Assembly (NCBI RefSeq): GCF_005403045.1
Contig: NZ_BJCL01000004.1
Coordinates: forward strand, 248,001 to 312,000
Direction of reading: 5' to 3'
DNA: 64,000 bases
Origin: Pseudaquabacterium pictum
GTDB taxonomy: Bacteria; Pseudomonadota; Gammaproteobacteria; Burkholderiales; Burkholderiaceae_C
How positions within the stretch are numbered: position 1 is the stretch's first letter; each line of letters begins with the position of its first letter. Both the position numbers and the translations under genes were made by a program. Positions 34,905 to 43,295 of this stretch are shown piece by piece. A model generated the notes under the pieces. That model worked only from the letters and a program-made list of their open reading frames with translations. It was not told where the DNA came from and ran no database searches.

Positions 34905-35036
34905 GGGCGCGGCTCGGGCTGGCGTCGGGGCGCCAGACCATAGCAGCGCCGCGCACCGGCATCCTGTCGCCCAGGTGCTTGTCCACCGGGCACCGCGGCG
35001 CGGCCAATCGACGCTTTCAACCGCAGCAGAAGGCGC

Positions 35037-35849
35037 ATGGCGATGGACTTCCAGGGCAAGGTGGTGGTGGTGACGGGCGGCGCCTCGGGCATCGGCAAGG
35101 CGCTGTGCCAGGCCTTTGCCGCGGCCGGGGCGCGCGGCGTGGTGGTGTCCGACCTGGACGGCGCCGGCGCGCAGGCGGTGGCCGCGGAGATCGGCGCCCG
35201 GACACCGGCGGTCGGCGTCCTCGCGGTGCGCACCGACGTGGCCCAGGCCGACCAGGTGCAGGCCCTGGTGGACCAGGCCACCGCCCATTACGGCCAGGTC
35301 GACATCTTCTGCAGCAACGCCGGCATCCTGAGCCGCACCGACGCCGACGCCCCCGCCGCCACCTGGCAGCGCCACTGGGATGTCAACGTGATGGCCCATG
35401 TGCATGCCGCCAACGCGGTGCTGCCGCAGATGCTGGCCCGCGGCCAGGGCTGGCTGCTGCAGACGGCCAGCGCCGCCGGCCTGCTGAGCCAGGTGAACGC
35501 GGCGCCCTACTCCGTCACCAAGCATGCGGCGGTGGGCTTTGCCGAGTGGCTGAGCATCGCCCATGGCGATGCGGGCATCCACGTCAGCTGCCTGTGCCCG
35601 CAGGGCGTGCGCACGCCGATGATGCTGAGCGCCGACAGCGACAGCGGCCGCCCCAGCTTCCTGGGCGATGGCGCGCTCGATGCCGACGTGGTGGCGCAAT
35701 GCGCGCTGGACGGCCTGCGCGACGGCCGCTTCCTGATCCTGCCGCACGCGGAGGTGCTGACCTTCTGGCAGCGCAAGACCGCCGATGTCGACCGCTGGCT
35801 GCGCGGCATGCGCCGGCTGCGGGCCAAGGTGATGGGCGCCGCCGGCTGA
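35037..35849 (+). CDS. Short-chain dehydrogenase/reductase
   Basis: A 270-residue classical SDR. The cofactor loop is TGGASGIG, the NAG motif CSNAGIL, the catalytic serine in TASAAGLL and the active-site pair YSVTK. An aspartate after the second strand (VSDLDG) favours NAD(H). It oxidises or reduces an unknown alcohol/ketone. AGAAGG precedes the ATG. It faces away from the acyl-CoA synthetase, with which it may share a pathway. Confidence 0.9.
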   Translation: MAMDFQGKVVVVTGGASGIGKALCQAFAAAGARGVVVSDLDGAGAQAVAAEIGARTPAVGVLAVRTDVAQADQVQALVDQATAHYGQVDIFCSNAGILSRTDADAPAATWQRHWDVNVMAHVHAANAVLPQMLARGQGWLLQTASAAGLLSQVNAAPYSVTKHAAVGFAEWLSIAHGDAGIHVSCLCPQGVRTPMMLSADSDSGRPSFLGDGALDADVVAQCALDGLRDGRFLILPHAEVLTFWQRKTADVDRWLRGMRRLRAKVMGAAG

Positions 35850-35870
35850 GCGCCCGGGCAAGGGGCCCGT

Positions 35871-36713
35871 TCAGGGCTTCACATAGCGGTGGGTGAAGCG
35901 GTCGGATTCGCCGATGGCGACAAAGCGCGCGCGGTCGGCCTCGCCGCCGCGCAGCGTGGGCGGCAGTGACCACACGCCGTGCGGGTGGTTCTTGGTGTCC
36001 AGCGGATTGGCATTGACCTCGCTGCGTGCAGCCAGCCGGAAGCCCGCTGCCTCGGCCCGCTCGACCATCAGCGCCTCGGGCACGTAGCCGTTCTTCACCA
36101 CCCAGTCGGCGGACACGCCTGGCGGCGCGCGGTGCTCCTCCACGCCCAGCATGCCGCCGGGCTTGAGCACCGCGAACGCCGCCTGCAGCGTGGCATCCAG
36201 GTGGCTGGCCTCCATCCAGTTGTGCACATTGCGGAAGGTCAGCACCGCATCGGCGCCGCCGGGCGGGGCGATGTCGGCAAAGCGCGGCGTGCGCGGCATC
36301 AGGCCCACCCGCACCTGGTCGTAAAGCGCCGGCTCGCGGGCCAGCTTGGCGTCGAAGTTCTGGCGGCTGCGGCGGCGGTAGTCGCTCGGGTCGGCGGCCG
36401 ATTCATGGGCGGCATACAGCACACCCTGGCCGCGCAGGTAGGGCGCCAGGATCTCGGTGAACCAGCCGCCACCGGGTGACAGCTCGATGACCTGGTGCGT
36501 CGGCGCCAGGCCGAAGAACTGCAGCGTCTCGAACGGATGGCGGGCCCCGTCGCGGGCGCGGTTGGCGGCGCTGCGGTGGCCGCCGGCGACGGCGGCACGC
36601 AGGCGGTTGTCGTCCACCGCGGGCGCCGGCGCCAGCACGGCGCAGCCCGGCAGGCTGGCGGCCAGCAACGCGCCGCCGAAGGCGCGGCGTTGCAGATTCA
36701 GGGAAAGGGGCAT
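35871..36713 (-). CDS. Exported methyltransferase-like protein (COG4798 type)
   Basis: A 280-residue protein with a Rossmann methyltransferase core: VIELSPGGGWFTEILAPYL, later GADAVLTFRNVHNWM and VLKPGGMLGVEEHRAP. The N-terminus NLQRRAFGGALLAASLPGCAVLA is a twin-arginine or lipoprotein export signal, so the enzyme would act outside the cytoplasm where S-adenosylmethionine is not known to be present. It is convergent with the SDR gene. The function of this family is not established. Confidence 0.8.
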   Translation of the reverse strand: MPLSLNLQRRAFGGALLAASLPGCAVLAPAPAVDDNRLRAAVAGGHRSAANRARDGARHPFETLQFFGLAPTHQVIELSPGGGWFTEILAPYLRGQGVLYAAHESAADPSDYRRRSRQNFDAKLAREPALYDQVRVGLMPRTPRFADIAPPGGADAVLTFRNVHNWMEASHLDATLQAAFAVLKPGGMLGVEEHRAPPGVSADWVVKNGYVPEALMVERAEAAGFRLAARSEVNANPLDTKNHPHGVWSLPPTLRGGEADRARFVAIGESDRFTHRYVKP

Positions 36714-36773
36714 GGACCGTCCTCGGGGTGGAGCCCCGATGCTGCCATGCCGGACGACGCGGCGCGCGGCGGC

Positions 36774-37823
36774 TCAGGCCACCCGGCGCAGCGCCGTGCG
36801 GCCCGTGTCGCCCACGGCGAAGCGGAACAGGTCCTTGGGATCGTCGCCCGACGGCACCAGGTCCACCTCCCGGCCGATGCCATGGGCCAGGGCCAGCCGG
36901 TGCACCAGGCGCAGCGCGGCAAAGTCCTCCAGCGCGAAGCCGACCGAGTCGAACACCGTCACCTGGGCCGCGTGTTGCCGGCCGGTGGCGTTGCCGGCCA
37001 GCACCCGCCACAGGTCGACCACCGGGAAGTCGGCCTCCAGCTGCTGGATGTCGCCTTCCACCCGGGTCTGCGGCGGGTACTCCACCACCACCCGGGCAGC
37101 GCGCAGCACATCGGGGTGCAGCTCGGTCTTGCCCGGGCAGTCACCGCCCACCGCATTGATGTGCATGCCGGGGGCGATCATCTCCGGCGTCAGGATGGTG
37201 GCGCGGGTCTTGTCGGCGGTGACGGTGGTGACGATGTCGGCGCCGGCCACCGCCTCGGCGGTGCTGCCGGCGCGCTGCACCCGCAGGCCGGGCCAGGCGG
37301 CCAGGTGGCGCACCAGCTTGTCGGTGGCGGCGGGGTCGACGTCGTACACCGCCAGTTCGCTGATGCCCATCAGCGCATGGAAGGCCAGCGCCTGGAACTC
37401 GCTCTGCGCGCCGTTGCCGATCAGCGCCATGCGGCGGGCCCCCGGCCGGGCCAATGCCCGCGCGGCCACCACCGAGGTGGCGGCGGTGCGCAGCGCCGTG
37501 GTCAGCGTCAGCTCCGACAGCAGCAGCGGGCGGCCGGTCGCCACGTCGGCCAGCACGCCGAAGGCCATCACCGTGGGCAGGCCGCGGGCCGGGTTGCCGG
37601 GGTGGCCGTTGACGTACTTGAAGGCATAGCGCTGCGCGTCGGCCACCGGCATCAGCTCGATCACGCCGGTGGGCGAGTGGCTGGCCACGCGGGCGGTCTT
37701 GTCGAAATCCTCCCAGCGCAGGAAATCGGCGTGGATGGTGTCGGCCAGCTCGGCCAGGAAGGCGGCAGGGCCCAGCATCTGCACCAGCTGGGACAGCGCG
37801 GGAACGTCGATGAAGCGGGTCAT
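36774..37823 (-). CDS. ocd: Ornithine cyclodeaminase family protein
   Basis: A 349-residue member of the ornithine cyclodeaminase/mu-crystallin family. The Rossmann segment reads RRMALIGNGAQSEFQALAFHAL, with YAFKYVNGHPGN and HINAVGGDCPGKTELHPDVL as substrate-site landmarks close to true ornithine cyclodeaminases. It would convert L-ornithine to L-proline and ammonia using NAD. A divergent Lrp/AsnC gene and a three-site TGATCA array upstream point to amino-acid-responsive control. Confidence 0.88.
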   Translation of the reverse strand: MTRFIDVPALSQLVQMLGPAAFLAELADTIHADFLRWEDFDKTARVASHSPTGVIELMPVADAQRYAFKYVNGHPGNPARGLPTVMAFGVLADVATGRPLLLSELTLTTALRTAATSVVAARALARPGARRMALIGNGAQSEFQALAFHALMGISELAVYDVDPAATDKLVRHLAAWPGLRVQRAGSTAEAVAGADIVTTVTADKTRATILTPEMIAPGMHINAVGGDCPGKTELHPDVLRAARVVVEYPPQTRVEGDIQQLEADFPVVDLWRVLAGNATGRQHAAQVTVFDSVGFALEDFAALRLVHRLALAHGIGREVDLVPSGDDPKDLFRFAVGDTGRTALRRVA

Positions 37824-37901
37824 GGTCGGGCTTGGTTGCGGGCAGAAGGCGCCGTGGCGGCCAGTCTCGGCCAGGGCAGCGCCAGGCGGAAGCCGCAGCC
37901 T

Positions 37902-37949
37902 TGATCAAAAAGTTGGGTAAGCTGATCATTTCGCCAACGCCATTGATCA
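37902..37949. promoter_or_regulatory. Three TGATCA boxes at exact 21-base spacing, Lrp/AsnC operator array
   Basis: TGATCA occurs at 37902-37907, 37923-37928 and 37944-37949, each step exactly 21 bases, i.e. two helical turns, so all boxes face the same side of the DNA. Each is flanked by A/T. The array fills the spacer between the cyclodeaminase start and the Lrp gene, ending two bases before the Lrp ATG. This is the pattern expected for an Lrp octamer wrapping DNA. Confidence 0.8.
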
Positions 37950-37951
37950 AC

Positions 37952-38383
37952 ATGACGCCGCTCGACGACACCGACCGCGAACTGATCGCGCTGCTGCGCG
38001 ACGACGGCCGCGCCACCGTGGCGGCGCTGGCCGCGCGGCTGAAGGTGGCCCGCGGCACGGTGCAGAACCGCATGGCGCGGCTGCAGCGGGAGGGCGTGAT
38101 CGTCGGCTACACCGTGCGGCTGAAGCCGCAGATCGAGGCCCACCGCATCCGCGCGCTGATGAACATCGCCGTCGACGGCAACGGCGGCGACGCGGTGCTG
38201 AAGGCCCTGCGCGGCCATCCGCATGTGACGGCGCTGTACACCACCAACGGCCGCTGGGACATCGTGGCCGAGCTGCAGGCCGAATCGCTGGAGGCCTTCG
38301 ACCGGGTGCTCAGCGCCATCCGGCTGATCAGCGGCATCGCCAGCAGCGAAACCAGCCTCCTGCTGTCCATCCACAAGCTGTAG
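37952..38383 (+). CDS. Lrp/AsnC family transcriptional regulator
   Basis: A 143-residue Lrp protein: HTH DDTDRELIALLRDDGRATVAALAARLKVARGTVQNRMARLQREGVI followed by a RAM ligand domain with VTALYTTNGRWDIVAELQAESLEAFDRVL. It very likely binds the TGATCA array immediately upstream, controlling itself and the divergent ornithine cyclodeaminase, with an amino acid such as ornithine, arginine or proline as effector. The first array box nearest the gene ends two bases before the ATG, which would make binding autorepressive. Confidence 0.9.
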   Translation: MTPLDDTDRELIALLRDDGRATVAALAARLKVARGTVQNRMARLQREGVIVGYTVRLKPQIEAHRIRALMNIAVDGNGGDAVLKALRGHPHVTALYTTNGRWDIVAELQAESLEAFDRVLSAIRLISGIASSETSLLLSIHKL

Positions 38384-38387
38384 CGCC

Positions 38388-38756
38388 ATGCCCTCGATGC
38401 GCAAGAACCCCGCCGGCGGCCTGGTCTACAGCACCGAGGGCGGCCGCATGTGCCCGGCCTGCCGCCAGCCGCTGGCCGACTGCCGCTGCGCCAGCGCCGC
38501 CGCCGTACCCGCCGGTGACGGCGTGGCCCGGGTGCGGCGCGAGACCAGCGGCCGCGGCGGCAAGGCGGTGACGGTGGTGCGTGGCCTGCCGCTGGATGCG
38601 GTGGCGCTGGCCGCGCTGGGCAAGCGCCTGCGCACCGCCTGCGGCACCGGCGGCACCTGCAAGGACGGCGTGATCGAGGTGCAGGGCGATCATGTCGATC
38701 GGGTGCTGGCGCTGCTGCAGGCCGAGGGGCACCGAGCCAAGCGCGCAGGAGGCTGA
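38388..38756 (+). CDS. SUI1/eIF1-type translation factor homologue, YciH-like
   Basis: A 122-residue protein. The C-terminal SUI1 domain reads RRETSGRGGKAVTVVRGLPLDAVALAALGKRLRTACGTGGTCKDGVIEVQGDH, matching YciH. The N-terminus has a small cysteine cluster (MCPACRQPLADCRC) that could bind zinc. YciH homologues affect start-site fidelity under stress. It starts four bases after the Lrp stop and is probably cotranscribed. Confidence 0.9.
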   Translation: MPSMRKNPAGGLVYSTEGGRMCPACRQPLADCRCASAAAVPAGDGVARVRRETSGRGGKAVTVVRGLPLDAVALAALGKRLRTACGTGGTCKDGVIEVQGDHVDRVLALLQAEGHRAKRAGG

Positions 38757-38769
38757 CTCGCAACCAGCC

Positions 38770-39609
38770 TCAGCTGGCGGGGCAGCTTCGGCCTGCCGCG
38801 CGTCGCAACCGCTGGCCCGCCTGCGGCCCTGCGCCAGATGGCACCGCCTGCAGCTGCAACGCACCATCGGACCCGGCCAGCGCCTGCCAGGCCTGGTCGC
38901 TGCCGGCGGCCAGCCAGTGCAGCCGGGCGCCGTCGATGCGGCCCGTCACCGCCCGCTGCTCATCGCCCAGCTGCAGCGTGCCGCTCACCCGCTGGAACTG
39001 CTGGGCCAGTTGCAGCGACACACCGCCCGGCCCGCACCACAGGCCCTGCAGCGGCGCCGGCACCACCCACAGGTGCACGCGGCTGCGCTTCTCGTGGCCG
39101 ATGGCCTTCTCGGGCACGTCCACCGTCAGCGTGCGGTCGGCAGCCCAGTCGCCCATGTCCCAGTCATGCGACACCACCCGGGTGCCGGGCGGCAGGGCCA
39201 GCAGCCGGGGGCGCAGCTTCAGGTTGACCTCGGGCAGCAGGTACATGGTGACGACGCTGAAGCCGGCCAGGTCGGTCTCGAACAGGTCCTGCACGCGGAA
39301 GCGGGTTCGGTCGGCCACGCCGGCCTGGCGGGCGCTGGCCTCGCTGCGGGCCACCAGGTCGGGCACCAGGTCCACACCCAGGCCGCGGGCGCCGAAACGC
39401 TTCGCCGCGGTGATGACGATGCGGCCATCGCCCGAGCCCAGGTCGATCAGGTTATCGGCCGGGCCGACGCCGGCCAGCTGCAGCATGGCCAGCGTCACCC
39501 GGTCGGGCGTGGTGATGAAGGGCACCTCCTCGTCGCCGCCCGGCTGGGCCTGGGCCGCGCCGAAGCACAGCGCCAGCGCCAGCACGGCGGCGCGTTGCAG
39601 CGCCCTCAC
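38770..39609 (-). CDS. Exported class I SAM-dependent methyltransferase-like protein
   Basis: A 279-residue protein with a cleavable signal (AAVLALALCFGAAQA) and a methyltransferase core DNLIDLGSGDGRIVITAAKRFGARGLGVD and VVTMYLLPEVNLKLRP. It is the second methyltransferase with an export signal within 3 kb. Residues 200-279 are an extra beta-rich tail. Its ATG overlaps the stop of the upstream dehydrogenase gene by four bases, so they form an operon. Confidence 0.8.
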   Translation of the reverse strand: MRALQRAAVLALALCFGAAQAQPGGDEEVPFITTPDRVTLAMLQLAGVGPADNLIDLGSGDGRIVITAAKRFGARGLGVDLVPDLVARSEASARQAGVADRTRFRVQDLFETDLAGFSVVTMYLLPEVNLKLRPRLLALPPGTRVVSHDWDMGDWAADRTLTVDVPEKAIGHEKRSRVHLWVVPAPLQGLWCGPGGVSLQLAQQFQRVSGTLQLGDEQRAVTGRIDGARLHWLAAGSDQAWQALAGSDGALQLQAVPSGAGPQAGQRLRRAAGRSCPAS

Positions 39610-40685
39610 CCGCCCAGCGCGGTGGCCTGCACCGCGGCGGCGTCCACGCCCAGCTTGGTGGCGGCGTCCAGGATCTCCTGCCAGGTGGTGGCATCCACCG
39701 GCACGCCCTCGACGGTGCGGCGGGCGCGGTGGGCGCGCTCGGGTTCACCGGCGATCAACACACCGTCGAAGCCTTCGCGCGGCGGCGAGGCCCGCACCCA
39801 GTCGATGAAGGCCAGGGCCTCGCCCTCGAAGCCGGCGCGGTCGGCCAGCGCCGCCGGGTCGACCAGCACGCTGAACATGCCGTTGAGCACCCGGCGCTGG
39901 CTGGCATCGGCATCGCGCTGCGTCATGCCGGCGGCCAGGGCGCCACCCAGCAGCTCGCACATCATCGCCAGGCCGAAGCCCTTGTGGCCGCCGAAGGTCA
40001 GCAGCGCGCCGAACGGCGGCACCACGGTGAAGCGCGGCTCGCGGGTGGGGCGGCCGTGGTCATCGATCAGGCAGCCGTCGTCCACCAGCTCGCCCTTGTT
40101 CATCGCCACCCGGGTCTTGCCCTGGGCGATCATGCTGGTGGCGAAGTCCAGGATCACCGGCGGCCGGCCGGTCAGCGGCACGCCGGCGCAGAACGGGTTG
40201 GTGCCGAAGCGGGCATCCGCGCCGCCGAAGGGTGCGACGATGCCGCGCGAGATCACGTTGACGAAGTGCATCGACACCAGGCCGGCGGCGGCGGCCTGCT
40301 CGGCCCAGGCACCGATGCGGCCCAGGTGGTGGCTGTTGCCCAGCGCCACCACGCAGGTGCCCAGGGCCTTGGCGCGCTCGATGCCCAGCGCCATGGCCTG
40401 CGCGCCGATGACCTGGCCGAAGCCGCGGTTGCCGTTCAGCCGCAGCAGGGCGCCGGCATCCAGTTCGGTGCTGACGGCGGCGTTGGGTTGCAGGCCGCCC
40501 TGCAGGAACGCGTCGGCATAACGCGGCAGCATGCCGATGCCGTGGGAATCATGGCCGGTGAGGTTGGCCTCGATCAGGTTGCCGGCCACGGCGGCCACTT
40601 CGTCGGCGCTGCTGCCGAAGCCGCGCACCACCAGGTGCATGGCCGCCTGCAGGCGCGGCAGGGGAATCAGGTGGGTGTCGTTCAT
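39606..40685 (-). CDS. Malate/L-lactate dehydrogenase family (Ldh_2) oxidoreductase
   Basis: A 359-residue NAD(P)-dependent enzyme of the Ldh_2 family, not the classical Rossmann malate dehydrogenases. Landmarks are NLTGHDSHGIGMLPRY, VALGNSHHLGRIGAWAEQAA, FGTNPFCAGVPL, ILDFATSMIAQGK and FGGHKGFGLAMMCELLGG. The family reduces 2-oxo acids (malate, lactate, ureidoglycolate, sulfolactate, delta1-piperideine-2-carboxylate), and the substrate here is open. It is translationally coupled to the downstream exported methyltransferase. Confidence 0.88.
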   Translation of the reverse strand: MNDTHLIPLPRLQAAMHLVVRGFGSSADEVAAVAGNLIEANLTGHDSHGIGMLPRYADAFLQGGLQPNAAVSTELDAGALLRLNGNRGFGQVIGAQAMALGIERAKALGTCVVALGNSHHLGRIGAWAEQAAAAGLVSMHFVNVISRGIVAPFGGADARFGTNPFCAGVPLTGRPPVILDFATSMIAQGKTRVAMNKGELVDDGCLIDDHGRPTREPRFTVVPPFGALLTFGGHKGFGLAMMCELLGGALAAGMTQRDADASQRRVLNGMFSVLVDPAALADRAGFEGEALAFIDWVRASPPREGFDGVLIAGEPERAHRARRTVEGVPVDATTWQEILDAATKLGVDAAAVQATALGG

Positions 40686-40837
40686 GGGCTGTTGGGGGTG
40701 CAAGGCCGGGTGGCCGGTCGCCGATGCTAGACGCTGGACACCCCCCGCCCGCACAGGGGCAGACCCGGGGGCGCCGCGACGAGGGTGGACAGTTGCGGGC
40801 GGCGGCCGATATCCTGCGTGGCACCGATCCGACCCGC

Positions 40838-41233
40838 ATGCCCGACACCCCGCCCACACCCGCCCCGGACAGCCCGCTGCAAGGCAGCTGCCATTGCGGC
40901 GCAGTGCGCCTCACGCTGCCGGCCTGGCCCGAGAAGGCCACCCGCTGCAACTGCTCGATCTGCCGCCGCCTGGGCGGGCTGTGGGCCTACTTCGCCGTGG
41001 GCAGCGTCACCATCGACGGCCACCCCGGGCACACCGACAGCTACATCTGGGGCGACCGCACGCTGCGCACGGTGCGCTGCCGCACCTGCGGCGTGGCCAC
41101 CCACTGGGAACCGCTGGCGCCCCAGCCCGGCGACAAGCACGGGGTCAACCTGAACAACTTCGACCCCGCCATGGTGCAGGCGGTGACCGTGCGGCACTTC
41201 GACGGCGCCGACACCTGGACCTTTCTCGAATGA
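40838..41233 (+). CDS. GFA family (glutathione-dependent formaldehyde-activating-type) protein
   Basis: A 131-residue zinc-binding protein of the GFA/Mss4-like fold: GSCHCGAVRLTL, TRCNCSICRRLGGLWAYF and VRCRTCGVATHWEP provide the conserved cysteines, with the typical NLNNFDP near the end. Despite the name, most GFA proteins have no proven formaldehyde role. The start gives MPDTPPT. It overlaps the next gene by four bases (ATGA). Confidence 0.88.
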   Translation: MPDTPPTPAPDSPLQGSCHCGAVRLTLPAWPEKATRCNCSICRRLGGLWAYFAVGSVTIDGHPGHTDSYIWGDRTLRTVRCRTCGVATHWEPLAPQPGDKHGVNLNNFDPAMVQAVTVRHFDGADTWTFLE

Positions 41234-41460
41234 GGCCCTCGATGGACGCCCCCGCGCAGGACGCACCCCGCCTGGACCACCTCTGCCCGGTCTGCGGCCA
41301 GCCCAATGCCTGTGCCATGGCGGCCCAGGGCGGCAGCGCGCCACCCTGCTGGTGCGTGAACGCGTCGTTCTCCAGCGATGTGATCGCGCTGGTGCCGGCG
41401 CAGGACCGCGGCCTGCGCTGCGTCTGCGCCGCCTGCGCGGCCCGGCCGCCGCAGCCCTAG
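41230..41460 (+). CDS. Cysteine-rich CWC family protein
   Basis: A 76-residue protein with eight cysteines in the CWC arrangement: LCPVCGQPNACAMA, PPCWCVNASFSSDVIALVP and CVCAACA. The family is of unknown function and probably binds metal. It starts inside the stop codon of the GFA gene; ATG 41242 is an alternative start. The pairing of two small cysteine-rich proteins suggests a common metal or thiol-related role. Confidence 0.82.
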   Translation: MRPSMDAPAQDAPRLDHLCPVCGQPNACAMAAQGGSAPPCWCVNASFSSDVIALVPAQDRGLRCVCAACAARPPQP

Positions 41461-41470
41461 CCAGCGGCCT

Positions 41471-41695
41471 TCAGTGCACCTGCTGCACCGTGGGGCAGGC
41501 GTATTCGCGGCCGACCATGGCCCGCGCGCCGAGGTAGGCATTGCGCAGCCGTTCCGACAAGGTGTCCAGGTCGACATGGCCGCTGGCATCACAGGGCACG
41601 GCCACGCCGCGGCCGGGGTGGAACAAGGAGTCGAAGCGCAGCACATGCGAGCTGGCGGGTGCGGCAGGATGGGCGGTGGGGTTGTGGGCGGTCAT
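41471..41695 (-). CDS. Short conserved hypothetical protein
   Basis: A 74-residue soluble protein with the stretch LRFDSLFHPGRGVAVPCDASGHVDLDTLSERLRNAYLGARAMVGREY, of a kind I associate with small Burkholderiales proteins of unknown role. GAGG sits six bases before the ATG. It is convergent with the CWC gene. No function can be assigned. Confidence 0.65.
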   Translation of the reverse strand: MTAHNPTAHPAAPASSHVLRFDSLFHPGRGVAVPCDASGHVDLDTLSERLRNAYLGARAMVGREYACPTVQQVH

Positions 41696-41924
41696 GGGGT
41701 CGCCTCGGCAGTTGGGGTGTGGGATCGGGCTGACGCACCGCCTTCAGACAACCCTGGTGCGACCAGCGCATGTTCAGCCGCCGCCCGGCGGCGCGATCGC
41801 ACGAACAGCGCACGCTGGCGAGCGCATCTTGCCGGCCGGTGGGCGGCCGTTGACCGCACCAGCACGGGGCCCACGCCTGGTCTGCCACACTGCAGGCTGG
41901 ATTCCTCACTGCCTGCAGACCACC

Positions 41925-42170
41925 ATGCCCCCCCGCACCCCTGACGAGATCGAGCTCAACCGCATCCACCGCCTGATCGGCCTGTTCGCCATCTCGGTCA
42001 TTTTCCTGGCGATCACCGTGATCGCCAGCCGCCAAGGCGGTCCGGCCGTGTCGGTCTGGCTGACCGGGGCCTTCGCGCTGCTGGGCATGGCCAGCCTGGG
42101 CGGCTGGATCTTCCTGGCGGCCCGGCGCGTCGAGCGCATGGAATCGCTGCGCCGCAAGCTGCTGCCCTGA
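41925..42170 (+). CDS. Small two-helix membrane protein
   Basis: An 81-residue protein with an acidic N-terminus (TPDEIELNRIHR), two hydrophobic helices (LIGLFAISVIFLAITVIA and VWLTGAFALLGMASLGGWIFLAA) and a basic C-terminus. By the positive-inside rule both ends are probably cytoplasmic. I do not recognise a family. The 229 bases before it hold no gene. Confidence 0.6.
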   Translation: MPPRTPDEIELNRIHRLIGLFAISVIFLAITVIASRQGGPAVSVWLTGAFALLGMASLGGWIFLAARRVERMESLRRKLLP

Positions 42171-42183
42171 CCGGCCTGTCTTC

Positions 42184-43203
42184 TCAGGCGTAGCGCTGGC
42201 GCGCCAGCGCCGCGCCGTCGGCCAGGGCGCGCAACTTGGCCTCGGCCACGCCGCGCTGCATCGGCGCCAGGCCGCAGTTGGTGCAGGCGATCAGCCGGTG
42301 CTTGGGCACGAACTGCAGCGCGCGGCCGATGGTGTCGGCCACGTCCTCGGCCGTCTCCACCACATCGCTGGCCACGTCGATCACGCCCACCATCACCTCC
42401 TTGCCGGTGAGCAGGGCCATCAGCTCGGGCGGCACCTGGCTGTGGATGCACTCCAGGCTGACCTGGTCGATGCGGCTGGCGGCCAGCGCGGGGAACACCT
42501 TCTCGTACTGGCGCCACTCCTCGCCCAGGGTCTTCTTCCAGGCGATGTTGGCCTCGATGCCGTAGCCGTAGCAGATGTGCACTGCGGTCGTGCAGGTCAG
42601 GCCCTGGGCCGCCCGCTCCAGCGCCTGCACGCCCCAGGTGGCGGCCTCGTCCAGGTAGACATTGAAGGCCGGCTCATCGAACTGGATGATGTCCACGCCA
42701 TCGGCCTGCAGCGCCAGCGCCTCCTGGTTCAGCAGCTCGGCGAAGGCCATGGCCATGGCCACGCGGTCGGCATAGTGGCGGTTGGCCACGGTGTCGACGA
42801 TGGTCATCGGCCCGGGCAGGGTGAACTTGATCTTCTTGCTGGTGTGGGCACGCAGCAGGCGCGCCTCAGTCGCGTGCACACGGCCCTTGAGCCGCAGCGG
42901 CGCCACCACCTGCGGCACCATGGCCTTGTAGCGGTCGTTGCGGATGCCGATCTCGACCTTGTTGGCGAAGTCGATGCCCTCCACCTGCTCCAGGAAGCCG
43001 TGCACGAAGTGCTGGCGGCTCTGCTCGCCATCGCCGATCACGTCCAGCCCGGCGTCCTCCTGCAGCTTGATCCACAGCAGCGTGGCATCGGCCTTGGCGC
43101 GGGCCAGGGCCTCGCCCTGGGCCTGCCACTGGGGCCACAGCTTGCCGGTCTCGGACAGCCAGGCGGGCTTGGGCAGGCTGCCGGCGATGGCGGTGTCGAA
43201 CAT
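42184..43203 (-). CDS. Short cobalamin-independent methionine synthase (MetE C-terminal-type)
   Basis: A 339-residue protein covering only the catalytic half of MetE. It shows SLPKPAWL, LPGPMTIVDTVANRHY, DIIQFDEPAFNVY, and the zinc ligands in VHICYGYG and ACTNCGLAP. Classical MetE is about 750 residues with a duplicated N-terminal barrel; short versions of this kind have been described as core-MetE enzymes that may use a methyl donor other than methyl-tetrahydrofolate. AGGAG lies upstream of the ATG. It is divergent from an EamA transporter. Confidence 0.85.
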   Translation of the reverse strand: MFDTAIAGSLPKPAWLSETGKLWPQWQAQGEALARAKADATLLWIKLQEDAGLDVIGDGEQSRQHFVHGFLEQVEGIDFANKVEIGIRNDRYKAMVPQVVAPLRLKGRVHATEARLLRAHTSKKIKFTLPGPMTIVDTVANRHYADRVAMAMAFAELLNQEALALQADGVDIIQFDEPAFNVYLDEAATWGVQALERAAQGLTCTTAVHICYGYGIEANIAWKKTLGEEWRQYEKVFPALAASRIDQVSLECIHSQVPPELMALLTGKEVMVGVIDVASDVVETAEDVADTIGRALQFVPKHRLIACTNCGLAPMQRGVAEAKLRALADGAALARQRYA

Positions 43204-43295
43204 GGGAGGTCTCCTGTCGGTGTCGGGTGGGATCGGGTGGGGCCGCAAGGTAGCACGGCAGTGACAATCCTGCGCTGCGCCTCTCCGGACCCGCC

